Assembly (NCBI RefSeq): GCF_000282315.2
Contig: NZ_AKJN02000006.1
Span: 2,108,001-2,172,000, forward strand
Length of the DNA stretch: 64,000 bases
Direction of reading: 5' to 3'
Source of the DNA: Pseudomonas sp. GM41(2012)
GTDB taxonomy: Bacteria > Pseudomonadota > Gammaproteobacteria > Pseudomonadales > Pseudomonadaceae
Shown here: one piece after another, positions 36,479-46,629 of the stretch
Layout: every line of letters begins with the position of its first letter
Numbering within the stretch: position 1 is the first letter of the stretch
Position numbers and translations under genes: made by a program
Notes under the pieces: model-generated
What the model was told of the DNA's origin: nothing
The model's input: only the letters and a program-made list of their open reading frames with translations
Databases searched by the model: none

Positions 36479-37759
36479 ATATCCCTGACTCAACAACCAA
36501 CTCCTGACCACCCTTCCCTGCTCCACCGTCAACCCGGCCAACGCCTGCTCAGCCGGTTCGGTCCGCAACCGCCGCACCAACGGCGCCAACTCAACCCCTT
36601 GCACATGCCAGATCCCCAGCGGCTGATCCGCCGTGATCACCACCTCGGCCTCATCCACAAATCCATCGCGCAACACCGGCGCGCGCTCAATTCTCAACGA
36701 GGAAAAATCCGCCTCGGCATGCGCCACTTCAGCATCCGGCCACTTCCGCCGCGCCTGCCAAAACAGCTGATCCACCCACCGTTGCTCATCGGCATAAAAA
36801 TCCCGCCCGATCCGCGCAAAACGCAAAAACAACTGCTCCACCCGTTGCTGATGAAAGCGCTGGGCCAGCGCCGCTCGCTCGGGTTTACGCAACAACGTGT
36901 TGATCACGGTCGGCGCCTGTAACGCCGAGGACAAGGACTGAAAAATCCCGTTGCCCGACAGCGGATCCACCGCCATCGCCGCATCCCCTACCCGAATCCA
37001 GTGATCGCCACACACCTGCGGGCACAAAATCGCCGTGCTGCTGCGGGCATGCAGCTGTAGATCGATCTCAGTTTCGGCACCAAAAAACGCCCGCGCCAAC
37101 GCCGAACCTTGGCGCCGTTGACGACAGTAGTCGAGCAACTGCGCCTTGCCCGGCAATTCAGCACTGGCCACGTCCACCGTCCATTGCCAGTAACACTGAC
37201 CGTCGGCTCGCCGGGCCATCCAGGCCCAGCCGTCCTCAAGACTTTCCACCGCGCTGGCGGTGCTGCCCGGCGTGCCTTGCCAGCGATTGAGCAGGCTGAC
37301 CGTCTCCGGTCCGCGCAAGCCTTTACCAAGCGCCGGCGCCTGACGCCCGCGCGCCTCAACCAGAAAATCCGCCAGCAGCGCCTCGCGCCCTTCGATCTCG
37401 ATCCGATGCCCCGAAGCCGATGACTGCACCGTCAGCACTCGGCCTTCGATCAGCTCAACGCCCGCCAGGCGCAAATCCTCGCGCAAGCCTCGATCAAAGC
37501 TCGGGCGATCCAGTAAAAATTCGATGTTTTGCGCATGCTGCTGACCGTTCCATGACACCTGCCGCTGAGACGGCAGTGCCGCATCCGCCAAGGCTTGATG
37601 AAGCCCCGCGCCACGCAAGGCCTCCAGCACCCGAATGGAAACACCCTCCAGCGCCGCAAACCGCCGCCATTCGCTGACCAGCGTCACGGGATAACCGAGC
37701 CGACGCAAACCCAAGGCAACCGCCGCTCCCGCGGGCCCTGCGCCAAGAATCAAAATCAT
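36434..37759 (-). CDS. qhpG: FAD-dependent monooxygenase for CTQ formation
   Basis: A 441-aa flavoprotein of the tryptophan-halogenase/PHBH-like group that hydroxylates the gamma-subunit Trp on the way to CTQ. Rossmann FAD motif LGAGPAGAAVALGL at the N-terminus and the second FAD motif RVGDAAMAVDPLSGNGIF near 270. The start overlaps the qhpE stop (ATGA). The last dozen residues (PLTLTLSPEGRGD) are encoded by the intergenic tandem repeat, so the original C-terminus has been replaced or extended. Confidence 0.9.
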   Translation of the reverse strand: MILILGAGPAGAAVALGLRRLGYPVTLVSEWRRFAALEGVSIRVLEALRGAGLHQALADAALPSQRQVSWNGQQHAQNIEFLLDRPSFDRGLREDLRLAGVELIEGRVLTVQSSASGHRIEIEGREALLADFLVEARGRQAPALGKGLRGPETVSLLNRWQGTPGSTASAVESLEDGWAWMARRADGQCYWQWTVDVASAELPGKAQLLDYCRQRRQGSALARAFFGAETEIDLQLHARSSTAILCPQVCGDHWIRVGDAAMAVDPLSGNGIFQSLSSALQAPTVINTLLRKPERAALAQRFHQQRVEQLFLRFARIGRDFYADEQRWVDQLFWQARRKWPDAEVAHAEADFSSLRIERAPVLRDGFVDEAEVVITADQPLGIWHVQGVELAPLVRRLRTEPAEQALAGLTVEQGRVVRSWLLSQGYRPLTLTLSPEGRGD

Positions 37760-38433
37760 GCTCCGAATCGCCGTTCAGGGCCGCGATAGCGGGCGTTTTC
37801 TCGCAGCCACTCAATGACCTGCTCGTTGCTCGCCTCAGGATGCTCAACCAGGAAACCCGCAATGTGCCCGCTCAACGCCGCACAACCAAGACTGGCGCCA
37901 GACTGCCCCGGATAGGTGCCATGCACACACGCCGCGAAATCCGCTTGAGCGCTGTTGAGCCACGACCATTCCTGTTCGGCGCAACGCGCATCGCCGGTGA
38001 CTCGCAGCACCTGTGGATAATTCGCCGGAAACACGCCCTCGCCCTGAGCCGGACTGGACGCACAGAGCAAAATACCTCGCGCTACCGCCGCGGCACAGGC
38101 TTCACGCAACAGGCTGCGATCCTGACGCAGGCCGAGGCTCAAATTGATCAGCCGAACGTCCTGCGCCACCAGCCAGTCAATCGCCGTGGCGATCTGCAAC
38201 GCGCTGGTGACCCCACGCTGGTCGAACACCTGAGCCACGCAAAATACCGCCGACGGCGCCCGCCGGCCGATGGCCTCGATCACCGCGCTGCCGTGGCCCA
38301 GCGGATCGTCGCGCAAGTCGCTTTCGGCCAGGCCATCCGCCAGCAACGAAAAGCGCCGCCCGTCGACCACTTGTACCCGCTGCGCCGCCGAGTGACCACT
38401 GTCCACCACGCCAATCCGCAGTTCAGGCTTCAT
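37756..38433 (-). CDS. qhpE: Subtilisin-like leader peptidase of the QHNDH system
   Basis: A 225-aa cytoplasmic S8-type protease that removes the QhpC leader. Catalytic residues by motif: Asp in GVVDSG (about 10), His in DPLGHGSAV, and Ser in SGASLGCAAL near the C-terminus. There is no signal peptide or propeptide. ATG 38433 lies inside the end of qhpF (11-bp overlap); the longer frame to 38586 reads the ABC gene out of frame. It is followed by qhpG with a 4-bp overlap. Confidence 0.92.
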   Translation of the reverse strand: MKPELRIGVVDSGHSAAQRVQVVDGRRFSLLADGLAESDLRDDPLGHGSAVIEAIGRRAPSAVFCVAQVFDQRGVTSALQIATAIDWLVAQDVRLINLSLGLRQDRSLLREACAAAVARGILLCASSPAQGEGVFPANYPQVLRVTGDARCAEQEWSWLNSAQADFAACVHGTYPGQSGASLGCAALSGHIAGFLVEHPEASNEQVIEWLRENARYRGPERRFGA

Positions 38434-40144
38434 GCAGCACCGTTTTTGAAGTGAGCACGCCGTCGAGCAATTCAAAGCGCAAATCGGCATCCGCCAACGT
38501 CGAAGGACGGTGGCTGATGAGGATTCGCGTACGCCCGGCAAACAGTCGATCGATGGCTTCGATGACTTCGCGCTCGGTGGCTTCATCCACCGCCGAGGTC
38601 GCTTCGTCCAGCACCAGAATCAACGGATCCTGCAACAGCGCCCGGGCGATGGCGATGCGCTGTTTCTGCCCGCCGGACAACTGCTGACCGCGTTCGCCCA
38701 ACGGGCTGTCGAGGCCTTCGGGCAAAGATTCGATCAGGCTGTCGAGTTGCGCCAGCCGCGCCACTTCGGCAATCGCTTCACGGCTGGCGTCCGGCACCGC
38801 GTAGGCGAGGTTGTCGGCGAGGCTGCCGCGAAACAGCACGATGTCCTGACTGACCACGGCAATCCGCCGACGCAGCTGGAACAGGTCCAGTTCGCGCAGA
38901 TCGACCTCTCCCAGCAACACCCGGCCGGACTGCGGATCGTGGTGCCGTTGCAGCAGGTCGATCAGGGTCGATTTGCCGACCCCGGAGCCGCCGCTCAGGG
39001 CGACTTTCAAACCGTAGGGAATTCGCGCTTCGATGCCGCGCAGGGTGGTCGGACGACCGGGATGACTGAAGTGCACATCGTCGAAACGCAGCTCGCCGGA
39101 AGTCGGCATCGGCTGCGGCGTGACCGGGGTGAGAACGGTTGGTTCTTCGCCGCGCAATTCCATCACGCGCCCGAGGCTGACGGTCATTCGTTGGACCGCG
39201 ACATAGAGCCCCAGCAGACTCTGTACCGGTCCGACGGCCATGCCCAGATAGGTGGAAAACGCGATCAACGCGCCCAGTTGCCAAGTCCCCTGCACCACCC
39301 AATATCCACCGATCAGGAACGCGCAGGCACGGGACAGAGAGGTCAGTGTGCCCGGCACCGCCTGGGTGAAAAACTCGGTGACTTGCAGGCGCAGCAACTG
39401 GCTCATGTAGCCTTGGCCCAACGTCTCCAGGCGCCGCGATTCACGCTGTTGCTGGCCGGCGGACTGGATGAATTTCATCACCGGCAAGGTCTCGACCATG
39501 AACGAGGACATGTCCGCCGAGCGCTCGCGCAATTGCCGCACATCGCGCTCGACCTTGCGCCGCATCCAGCGCAGCCAGAGTACGTCGAGGGGAATCAGCA
39601 CCAATGCCAGCAGCGAGAGTTTCCACGACAGGGTCAGCAGCATCGCCACGGCGCAAACCAGACCGATCACGCTCGACACCGCCGAGAACAACGAGTCCAC
39701 GGCAAAACGCTGAATCTCCGCGACGTCGCCATCGAGGCGCGACATCAGGTCACCGATGCGGCGCTGTCCGTAGAAACTCGGCGAGAGGGTTTGCAGATGT
39801 CGATAGAGGTCGTCGCGCAGGGCAAACAGAATCCGCCCGGACAGCCGCGTGTGCAGGTAACGGTTGATCCCCGACAGCCCCGTTCCTAGCAGCCCCGCCA
39901 CGATCATCAACCCGGCGATCAGCACCAGCATCGGAAAGTTGCGCGCCAGCAGGCCATCGTCGATTAGCAGCTTGGTCAACCAAGGCTGGACCAACACCAG
40001 CAACGAGGCGCAGACCGATAACCCGAGCAGCCCGGCAATCGCCAGACGATGCGGCCGTACGAAGCTGTAGAGCCAGCGCAACGCCGCTTGCAGGGCTTCG
40101 GGGTTTTGGCTGTCGATCAGCCGAACGATCAAGCGCTGCATCAC
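38423..40144 (-). CDS. qhpF: ABC transporter (fused permease-ATPase) exporting the QHNDH gamma subunit
   Basis: A 573-aa half-transporter. Six membrane helices occupy about 35-310. The ATPase has Walker [11 protein letters not shown] (about 375), signature [16 protein letters not shown], Walker [14 protein letters not shown] and the H-loop ILISHRPS. Family knowledge assigns QhpF the translocation of the crosslinked QhpC peptide to the periplasm. Its ATG overlaps the regulator stop by 4 bp, and its own end overlaps qhpE. Confidence 0.92.
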   Translation of the reverse strand: MMQRLIVRLIDSQNPEALQAALRWLYSFVRPHRLAIAGLLGLSVCASLLVLVQPWLTKLLIDDGLLARNFPMLVLIAGLMIVAGLLGTGLSGINRYLHTRLSGRILFALRDDLYRHLQTLSPSFYGQRRIGDLMSRLDGDVAEIQRFAVDSLFSAVSSVIGLVCAVAMLLTLSWKLSLLALVLIPLDVLWLRWMRRKVERDVRQLRERSADMSSFMVETLPVMKFIQSAGQQQRESRRLETLGQGYMSQLLRLQVTEFFTQAVPGTLTSLSRACAFLIGGYWVVQGTWQLGALIAFSTYLGMAVGPVQSLLGLYVAVQRMTVSLGRVMELRGEEPTVLTPVTPQPMPTSGELRFDDVHFSHPGRPTTLRGIEARIPYGLKVALSGGSGVGKSTLIDLLQRHHDPQSGRVLLGEVDLRELDLFQLRRRIAVVSQDIVLFRGSLADNLAYAVPDASREAIAEVARLAQLDSLIESLPEGLDSPLGERGQQLSGGQKQRIAIARALLQDPLILVLDEATSAVDEATEREVIEAIDRLFAGRTRILISHRPSTLADADLRFELLDGVLTSKTVLHEA

Positions 40145-42048
40145 GAGCGCAACTGTTTGAGCTTGCGATACAAGGTCGCGCGGCTGATGCCCAAGGCGTC
40201 GGCCGCGGCCGAGACGTTGCCCTGGTGAGTGTCCAGGGACTGGCGAATCAGCTCCAGTTCATTTTCACGAATGCTGCCGGCCTGAGGCCGTTCGGTGGCG
40301 CTCAACTCGTCGAGCATACTGTCGGGCAAGTGGTCGAGAGTGAGTACGGTGTCCCCCGGCTCGCGCATGGCCAGTGCCGTGCGTAAAACCATTTCCAGTT
40401 GGCGGATGTTGCCCGGCCAGTGATAGCCGCCGAGCAAGCGGTTCAAATCGTCATGCAGGACCATCGTCGGCGCACCCAGCTTGGCCAGCAGTCGAGTGAC
40501 CAGGCCGCTGAAATCCTCACGTTCGCGCAAGGCCGGGAGCATCACACTGATGCCGTTGACCCGATAGAACAGGTCCTCGCGAAAGTGTTTGTCTTCGACC
40601 AGTCGCTTGAGGTCGCGGTGGGTGGCGCAGATCAGTGCGACGTCGATGTCTTGCTCTTCGCCGGCGCCCAACGGTGCCACTTTACGGTCCTGCAACACCC
40701 GCAACAGACGGGCCTGCAAGGCCAGCGGCATGTCGCCGATTTCATCGAGAAACAAGGTGCCGCCATGGGCCTGTTGCAGCCGACCGATCATCCCACCGCG
40801 ACGCGAGCCGGTGAACGCGCCTTCGCGGTAGCCGAACAATTCCGACTCGATCAGGCCTTCGGGGATCGCCGCGCAGTTCACCGCAACGAAGGGTTTGTCG
40901 CAGCGGGTGCCGGCCATGTGCAGGGCGCGGGCGATCACTTCCTTACCGGTGCCGGTTTCACCCAGCAGCAACACCGGCAGCTCATTGGCCAGGCCTTGAC
41001 GGGCCATGCGCAAGGCTCGGGCATAACGGACATTGCTGCCGGCCAGGGATTCGAGATCCGGTTGTGCTTTGGCGGTTTTCGCTGGGCTGCGCGGCGGCGT
41101 GCTGACATTGATTGAACGCTGCGGCGCACGCAGGGTTTTGTAGAAGAACTCACCTTTGGCCGCTTGCAGACTGCCGACACCGCCCTGATGCAGACGCGAC
41201 AGAAGTTGCAGGCCATCGACGCCCAGAAACTCTTCACAGCGTCGACCGACCAGCGCCGAACGTTCGGCGTGGAGCAACTGGCAGGCCTGGGCACTGACCG
41301 CGAGAATCTGCCCGCCAAGGCTGACTGCCAACAAGCCCTGCCAAGGGGATTCGAGGTACTGCCGACGGCTGTGGAAGGCCAGGACGATTTCGTCTGGATA
41401 ACTGGCGTTGAACACCCGGCTTTCGATCTGGCTGACAGCCATGGCCAGCAACGCGGTGCTGTCGTGCACGCGGCCAAGCGGGCCTTCGCGGGTCAGGTCG
41501 AGTACGCCGAGGATGTCGCCCTGCGGGCAATGGATCGGCACCGAGGTGCAAGAGAAATCGGTCAGGCGATCGAGGTAATGTTCGCCGCAATCGATCATCG
41601 TTGGCCGGGCTTCCACCAGTGCGGTGCCCAGCGCGTTGGTGCCGCGAGCGGCTTCGCTCCAGCAGGCGCCGAGGGTGATGTCTTGCAGGCCGCTGCCCTT
41701 GAGGCGATCGGCGCGGCCCTCGACAGCGAGAATGGTGGCGTCGGAATTGGCGAGGATGATCAGCCCTTCCTTGCCCTGGCGTTCGGCCAGGTAATCGATG
41801 GCCGGCAATGCCGCATCGATCAGCAGCCGATTGCTCGCCAACAGCACGTCGAGGCTCGCGCTCGATTCCAGCGCCAGCTCGTGCTTGGCATTGAAATGCA
41901 CGCCATGGCTCAGGCTACGCCGCCACGACGCATCGATTTCCGCCCGTAACACGCCATCGGGGACTTCGCCCTCGAGATGGAGCTTTTCCCGGGCCAGCCG
42001 GGCTTCGCGGTGCAGTTTGGGAGGAGTTGTTTTTATTAGCGTCATCAA
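40141..42048 (-). CDS. Sigma-54-dependent transcriptional activator of the amine dehydrogenase locus (AcoR-like)
   Basis: A 635-aa enhancer-binding protein: N-terminal GAF/sensor region (about 70-200), a further PAS-like region, AAA+ domain (Walker A GETGTGKE near 360, Walker [14 protein letters not shown]) and a C-terminal Fis-type HTH ([20 protein letters not shown]). The sigma-54-contacting loop reads GAFTGS rather than GAFTGA. It begins the operon with qhpF, qhpE and qhpG. Two inverted repeats paired with -24/-12 promoters, before the aldehyde dehydrogenase gene and qhpA, are its likely targets. The effector is probably an amine; this is inferred. Confidence 0.9.
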   Translation of the reverse strand: MMTLIKTTPPKLHREARLAREKLHLEGEVPDGVLRAEIDASWRRSLSHGVHFNAKHELALESSASLDVLLASNRLLIDAALPAIDYLAERQGKEGLIILANSDATILAVEGRADRLKGSGLQDITLGACWSEAARGTNALGTALVEARPTMIDCGEHYLDRLTDFSCTSVPIHCPQGDILGVLDLTREGPLGRVHDSTALLAMAVSQIESRVFNASYPDEIVLAFHSRRQYLESPWQGLLAVSLGGQILAVSAQACQLLHAERSALVGRRCEEFLGVDGLQLLSRLHQGGVGSLQAAKGEFFYKTLRAPQRSINVSTPPRSPAKTAKAQPDLESLAGSNVRYARALRMARQGLANELPVLLLGETGTGKEVIARALHMAGTRCDKPFVAVNCAAIPEGLIESELFGYREGAFTGSRRGGMIGRLQQAHGGTLFLDEIGDMPLALQARLLRVLQDRKVAPLGAGEEQDIDVALICATHRDLKRLVEDKHFREDLFYRVNGISVMLPALREREDFSGLVTRLLAKLGAPTMVLHDDLNRLLGGYHWPGNIRQLEMVLRTALAMREPGDTVLTLDHLPDSMLDELSATERPQAGSIRENELELIRQSLDTHQGNVSAAADALGISRATLYRKLKQLRS

Positions 42049-42177
42049 GCGCTCCGGATCGGTCCGCCCTGCGCTTTTTCAAGATCAGCGCCCTGCCGCA
42101 ATCTTTACGTTAACGTCAGGGCGATGGCAAGTGCCTTACGGCACTTGGGTTCTGTCAGGTGGACCGAGTTATCGTTC

Positions 42178-42267
42178 ATCGCGAGCAGGCTCGCTCCCAC
42201 AGTTGACCCGGTTGAACCGCAGATTTGTGAACGACGCCAAACCTGTGGGAGCGAGCCTGCTCGCGAT
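42178..42267. repeat. BIME: inverted REP pair
   Basis: ATCGCGAGCAGGCTCGCTCCCACAG-type arms in opposite orientation with a 40-bp spacer. It lies between the deacetylase-like gene stop and the start of the sigma-54 activator. Confidence 0.9.
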
Positions 42268-42292
42268 TACGGTCTTTCAGACAACCCAAGGC

Positions 42293-43318
42293 TCAGAGTT
42301 GCCACACCTCGGCATTCACAAAAAACGCCCGGGCATTATCCTCCAGACTCTCCAGGTGATACCCACCCTCCTGCACAATCAGACACGGTAACCCCAGGCT
42401 GCGAATCCGCTCGCCCAGCCGCGCAAACCCTTCACGGGTCACCGCCACTTTACTCTGCGGATCCAGCTCGAAAATATCGAACCCCAGGGACAACACCAAC
42501 ACTTCAGCGCCGAAGTCTTTCACCGCCGCCAATGCCACGTCCAATTGCCCCAGGAAGTCCGCCTCACTGGCGCCATGCGCCATCGGCAAGTTGAGGTTGA
42601 AGCCCTCGCCCCTCCCGACACCACGCTCGTCAGCGAACCCGGCAACCCCCGGATAGAAGTTGGTCGGATCGCCATGCACCGAGACGTAGAGCACGTCATC
42701 GCGGTCGTAGAAAATCTCCTGAATCCCCTGCCCGTGGTGCATGTCAGTATCGAGCACCGCGACGCGCGCAAACCCGGCACGCAATACCTGCGCGGCCACC
42801 GCGGCATTGTTCACATAGCAAAACCCGCCCGCCGCCTCGGCCCGGGCGTGGTGACCGGGTGGACGGCACAAGGCGTAAGCGGCCGGCTCGCCATCGAGCA
42901 ATGCCTGAGCGCCGGCAATGGCGCTTTGCGCCGACCAATAGGCCGAACGCCAGGTCTGCTCACCCACCGGGCAACTGCCATCGGCCAGATAGCGGGCGGC
43001 CTGGGCGAGAATCCCACGCAGGGCGTTGGGCTCGCGGACGAAGATGTTCGACATCACCTCGTCGCCCCAATCCTCGGGAATTTCCTTCCAGCGCTGATGC
43101 GCTTCCTGCAAAAACTTCAGGTACAGCGCGCCGTGGACCGCCAGCAGCGGATCGAGTCCGGCATCGACCGGTTGCTCGACTTTGAAGCCCAGCGAATGAG
43201 TGGCTTGCACCAATCGCTGAGCGCGTTCGGGCACTTCCTGCGGCGTGCGCATCTGCCCGCGGGAGTAGTAGCTGCGTGGATGGTGAAGCAATTGTTCGGG
43301 ATGGAAAAAACTGCGCAT
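42293..43318 (-). CDS. Histone-deacetylase-like acetylpolyamine amidohydrolase
   Basis: A 341-aa arginase/deacetylase-fold zinc hydrolase. Active-site blocks are RPPGHHARAEAAGGFCYVNN (two catalytic His), VLDTDMHHGQG (zinc Asp and His), SLGFDIFELDP (second zinc Asp) and QEGGYHLE (transition-state Tyr). The start MRSFFHPEQLLHHP resembles the bacterial acetylpolyamine deacetylases. Expected substrates are acetylputrescine, acetylcadaverine or similar, which would release amines of the type QHNDH-like pathways consume; that link is inference. Reads in the same direction as the amidohydrolase upstream, with a BIME between. Confidence 0.88.
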   Translation of the reverse strand: MRSFFHPEQLLHHPRSYYSRGQMRTPQEVPERAQRLVQATHSLGFKVEQPVDAGLDPLLAVHGALYLKFLQEAHQRWKEIPEDWGDEVMSNIFVREPNALRGILAQAARYLADGSCPVGEQTWRSAYWSAQSAIAGAQALLDGEPAAYALCRPPGHHARAEAAGGFCYVNNAAVAAQVLRAGFARVAVLDTDMHHGQGIQEIFYDRDDVLYVSVHGDPTNFYPGVAGFADERGVGRGEGFNLNLPMAHGASEADFLGQLDVALAAVKDFGAEVLVLSLGFDIFELDPQSKVAVTREGFARLGERIRSLGLPCLIVQEGGYHLESLEDNARAFFVNAEVWQL

Positions 43319-43369
43319 GGGATGAATACCTGTCAGTTAACCTGGATCTTGAATCCGTTCGCGTTCAAT

Positions 43370-43461
43370 TGTGGGAGCGAGCCTGCTCGCGATGAGGGAG
43401 TGTCAGTTGACGGCAACGTGGTCTGACACACCGCTTTCGCGAGCAGGCTCGCTCCCACATT
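43370..43461. repeat. BIME: inverted REP pair
   Basis: GTGGGAGCGAGCCTGCTCGCGA and its inverse with inner TGTCAGTTGA/TCTGACACA pairing, between the amidohydrolase and the deacetylase-like genes. Confidence 0.9.
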
Positions 43462-43471
43462 GGGATTGCGT

Positions 43472-44701
43472 TTATTCGACTTTACCAGCGCGGGCCAGCA
43501 CGGCGTTGAGCAGCACATCGGTGCCCTGACGCACATCTTCCGGCAACACATCTTCCGCTTCGTTATGACTCAAGCCGCCAACGCACGGGATGAACACCAT
43601 CGCCGTCGGGCAGTACCGCGCCAGATGAATCGCATCATGCCCGGCGCCGCTGACAATCGATTGCTGAGCGTAGCCCAGCGCGTCCACCGCCTGCTGCACG
43701 GCCGCCACGCATTCGGCATCAAAGGGTGTTGCCGGGCTGATCCAGTGCGGCGTAATCGTCAGGTTCAAGCCTCGGCTATCGGCAATCGCCTGAAGCCGCT
43801 CGCGGACTTGCTGCTCCATCGCCTCAATCGCTTCGTCGCGGTGATGACGCAGGTCGACGGTGAAATTCACCAAGCCCGGAATGGTGTTGCGCGACGATTT
43901 GTTGATGCTCAACTCGCCGACGGTGGTCAGTCCTTCGGGGGTGAAATCACTGGCCAGGCCTTCGATGGCCTGAATCATTTGTGCCACGCCATACAAGGCG
44001 TCTTTGCGCAGCGGCATCGGCGTAGTACCGGCGTGGGCGGCCATGCCTTCGACCCGCACGTCGAGCCAGCGAATCGCCTGGCCACCGCTGACCACGCCGA
44101 TGCTTTTGGCGTTGTCTTCGAGGATCGGACCTTGTTCGATGTGCGCTTCAAAGTACGCATCCACCGCGCCGCCCAATGGCCGCTCGCCGGCGTAACCGGT
44201 GCGTTGCAACGCCTCGGCAACGCTGATGCCGTCGATGTCACGCACCGCCAGCGCCGCGTCCAGTTGCATGATCCCGGTGAACACCGCCGAGCCGAACATC
44301 GCCGGGGTGAAGCGTGCGCCTTCTTCGTTGGTCCAGACCGCCACTTCCAGCGGCTTGCGGGTCTGGATGCCGAGGTCGTTCAGGCAACGGACCACTTCCA
44401 GGCCGGCGAGTACGCCGTAGACGCCATCGAAACGCCCGCCTTCAGGCTGGGTGTCGAGGTGGCTGCCCATCATCACGGGCGCGGCATCGGGGTCGGTGCC
44501 GGCGCGGCGGGCGAACAGGTTGCCGATCGGGTCCACGCTCAGGGTCATGCCGGCTTCGCGGCACCAGTGGGAAAACAATTCGCGGCCAGCCTTGTCTTCA
44601 TCGCTCAGGGCCAGGCGGCAGCTGCCGCCACGGGCGGTGGCGCCGATTTCGGCCATGTCCATCAGACTCGCCCAGAGGCGTTCACCATTAATTTTCAACA
44701 T
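43472..44701 (-). CDS. M20-family Zn-dependent hydrolase (N-carbamoyl-amino-acid/allantoate amidohydrolase type)
   Basis: A 409-aa enzyme that hydrolyses carbamoyl or ureido groups. Metal-binding blocks: MGSHLDTQPEGGRFDG (about 80-95), WTNEEGARF (about 125) and AHIEQGP (about 190); lid-domain AHAGTTPM; C-terminal SGAGHDA. GGAGTAACTC precedes ATG 44701. It is 24 bp downstream of the MHS transporter stop on the same strand, so the transporter probably imports its substrate. Candidates are N-carbamoyl-beta-alanine, hydantoin-derived carbamoyl amino acids or allantoate; not resolvable here. Confidence 0.9.
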   Translation of the reverse strand: MLKINGERLWASLMDMAEIGATARGGSCRLALSDEDKAGRELFSHWCREAGMTLSVDPIGNLFARRAGTDPDAAPVMMGSHLDTQPEGGRFDGVYGVLAGLEVVRCLNDLGIQTRKPLEVAVWTNEEGARFTPAMFGSAVFTGIMQLDAALAVRDIDGISVAEALQRTGYAGERPLGGAVDAYFEAHIEQGPILEDNAKSIGVVSGGQAIRWLDVRVEGMAAHAGTTPMPLRKDALYGVAQMIQAIEGLASDFTPEGLTTVGELSINKSSRNTIPGLVNFTVDLRHHRDEAIEAMEQQVRERLQAIADSRGLNLTITPHWISPATPFDAECVAAVQQAVDALGYAQQSIVSGAGHDAIHLARYCPTAMVFIPCVGGLSHNEAEDVLPEDVRQGTDVLLNAVLARAGKVE

Positions 44702-44725
44702 GAGTTACTCCTGGAAATACGTTAA

Positions 44726-46036
44726 TCAAGCGTTGGCCATTTCGAGGCGTTCAGCGCTGGCATGACGACGGGCAAGGGACAGGACACAGATCAGCGAAGT
44801 CGCGGCAATCAGGCTGTAGAACACCGCCATCGGCCACCATTGGCCGGCGAACTTGTGCGCCAGCAAGGTGCCGATCAGCGGCGTCAGGCCACCGGCCACG
44901 GCGCCACAAATCTGATAGGCCAACGAAATCGCGGTGTAGCGCACGCGGGTCTCGAACATGCCGCTGACGTAACCGGCGATCACCGCATAGAACGACGCCA
45001 TGCACACCACCGCCAGGGCGATGCCGAGGATGATCAGCGGCGCCTGGGCCGAGCTGACCAGCACGAACATCGGGTACGGCGAGGCGATGGCCAGCAACGA
45101 CACCAGGCACAGGAATCGGGTGGCGCCCATTTTCTCGGCGACCCACGCGGCCAACGGTTGAATGCAGAACTGAATGATCGCCACCACAAACAGGCACTCA
45201 AGAATCAGTGAGCGCGGCAGTTCGAGTTGCTGGGTGGTGTAGGCGATCATGAAGGTGTTGGTGAAATACACCCCGGCGATCCCGAGGGTGTTGGCGCCGA
45301 TGCACAACAGCAGCGGACGCCACGCGGTGCGCAGGACTTCCATGACCGGTGCCTGCTCCTTGCGTGTGCTTTTGCGCGCCAGTTCACGGCTGGCGAGGAA
45401 CTCCGGCGACTCATTCACGCCCAGGCGAATCGCCAGGCCCACCAGCAGCAACAGCGAACTGGCGAGGAACGGCAGGCGCCAGCCCCAGCTCATCAGGTCT
45501 TCTTCCGGCAGACGGGTGACTGCGCTGAAGGCCAGCAACGACAGGATCAAACCGGCCGGGCTGCCGAGTTGAGCAAAGGAGGCGAAGAAATTGCGTCGAC
45601 CTTTCGGCGCATGCTCGCCGGCCATCAACACCGCCCCGCCCCACTCGCCACCGACGGCGATGCCCTGGACGATGCGCAGCAGAATCAGCAGCACCGGCGC
45701 CGCTGCGCCGATTTGTGCATAGGTCGGCAGCAAGCCGATGCAGACTGTGACCACGCCCATCATCAGCAACGTGATGATCAGCGACTTTTTGCGGCCGATG
45801 CGATCGCCGATATGGCCGAAGATAATCCCGCCCAACGGCCGCGCAAAGAAGCCCACGGCGAAGGTGCCGAAGGCGGCCATGGTGCTGAACAGTTTGTCGT
45901 CGGAGGGGAAGAACAGCGCGCCGAACACCAGCGCGGCGGCGGTCGCGTAGATGTAAAAGTCGTACCACTCGATCATGGTGCCGATAAAGGCTGCGGCTGC
46001 CGCACGGCGCGGCTGAGGAGAAGCTTGGGGCTTCAT
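44726..46036 (-). CDS. MHS-family MFS transporter
   Basis: A 436-aa inner-membrane symporter of the metabolite:H+ (ShiA/ProP/KgtP) branch: opening FIGTMIEWYDFYIYATAA, loop motif GHIGDRIGRKKSL, EWGGAVLMAGEHAP near 140, and 12 predicted helices. GGAGACCGACCC lies just before ATG 46036. It forms a likely two-gene unit with the downstream amidohydrolase. The substrate probably matches that enzyme. Confidence 0.92.
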   Translation of the reverse strand: MKPQASPQPRRAAAAAFIGTMIEWYDFYIYATAAALVFGALFFPSDDKLFSTMAAFGTFAVGFFARPLGGIIFGHIGDRIGRKKSLIITLLMMGVVTVCIGLLPTYAQIGAAAPVLLILLRIVQGIAVGGEWGGAVLMAGEHAPKGRRNFFASFAQLGSPAGLILSLLAFSAVTRLPEEDLMSWGWRLPFLASSLLLLVGLAIRLGVNESPEFLASRELARKSTRKEQAPVMEVLRTAWRPLLLCIGANTLGIAGVYFTNTFMIAYTTQQLELPRSLILECLFVVAIIQFCIQPLAAWVAEKMGATRFLCLVSLLAIASPYPMFVLVSSAQAPLIILGIALAVVCMASFYAVIAGYVSGMFETRVRYTAISLAYQICGAVAGGLTPLIGTLLAHKFAGQWWPMAVFYSLIAATSLICVLSLARRHASAERLEMANA

Positions 46037-46629
46037 GGGTCGGTCTCCTTTGGTTATTTTTTTGGCAGGAGTGAAACTGCAAAATCAAGGCGCTCTGACG
46101 GCGCCTGTCTGGAGATGATTTATCGTCTCGGGGCTATGATTAGTCAATTTTCTATTTATTATGCGGACTATTACGTCAGCTTATAATCGAGAGCCACCAT
46201 GGCCGAACGCGATGTACAACGCGTAGGCGTTCATCAGAAAAAAAAACGACTTCACCAGAAATTGAAATGAGCTATCGCCGCCTAAACTGAACCTCCAGTT
46301 TAACTACAGAGCGTAAGCGGCCTTCGGCGCTTGCGAGATGGCTAGGACCTTTCGAATCGTGCAACACGTCGCTCAGAAACAGCTGCCCACCTCCGTGACT
46401 GTCAACATGCGAATGCGGTGCCGGAACAGCAAAGGGCAGCTGGGCGCTGCTCTGACCCGTTGTTGGCACCGATGCCGAATTGACCCAGTTGCCGAGATGT
46501 CAATGACCCAGTCTGTTCCCCTCGAATCATTGCCTATGCGGGATTTCTTCAGATTTAGGGATGGGTCAGCCTTGCTTCAGCTCGTGGGCCAATTCGGCGC
46601 CGGCGTCAACAGCCGGACGGCTCAAGTAA
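46037..46629. other. Long intergenic region at the edge of the accessory segment
   Basis: About 590 bp without a supportable gene. The first 200 bp are A+T-rich and include a 23-codon frame at 46199. The rest (46330-46620) has short open frames on both strands, but none shows a recognisable motif. On the minus strand near 46575-46635 a short frame ends SRPAVDAGAELAHELKQG and may be a relic; I do not know of what. Confidence 0.5.
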
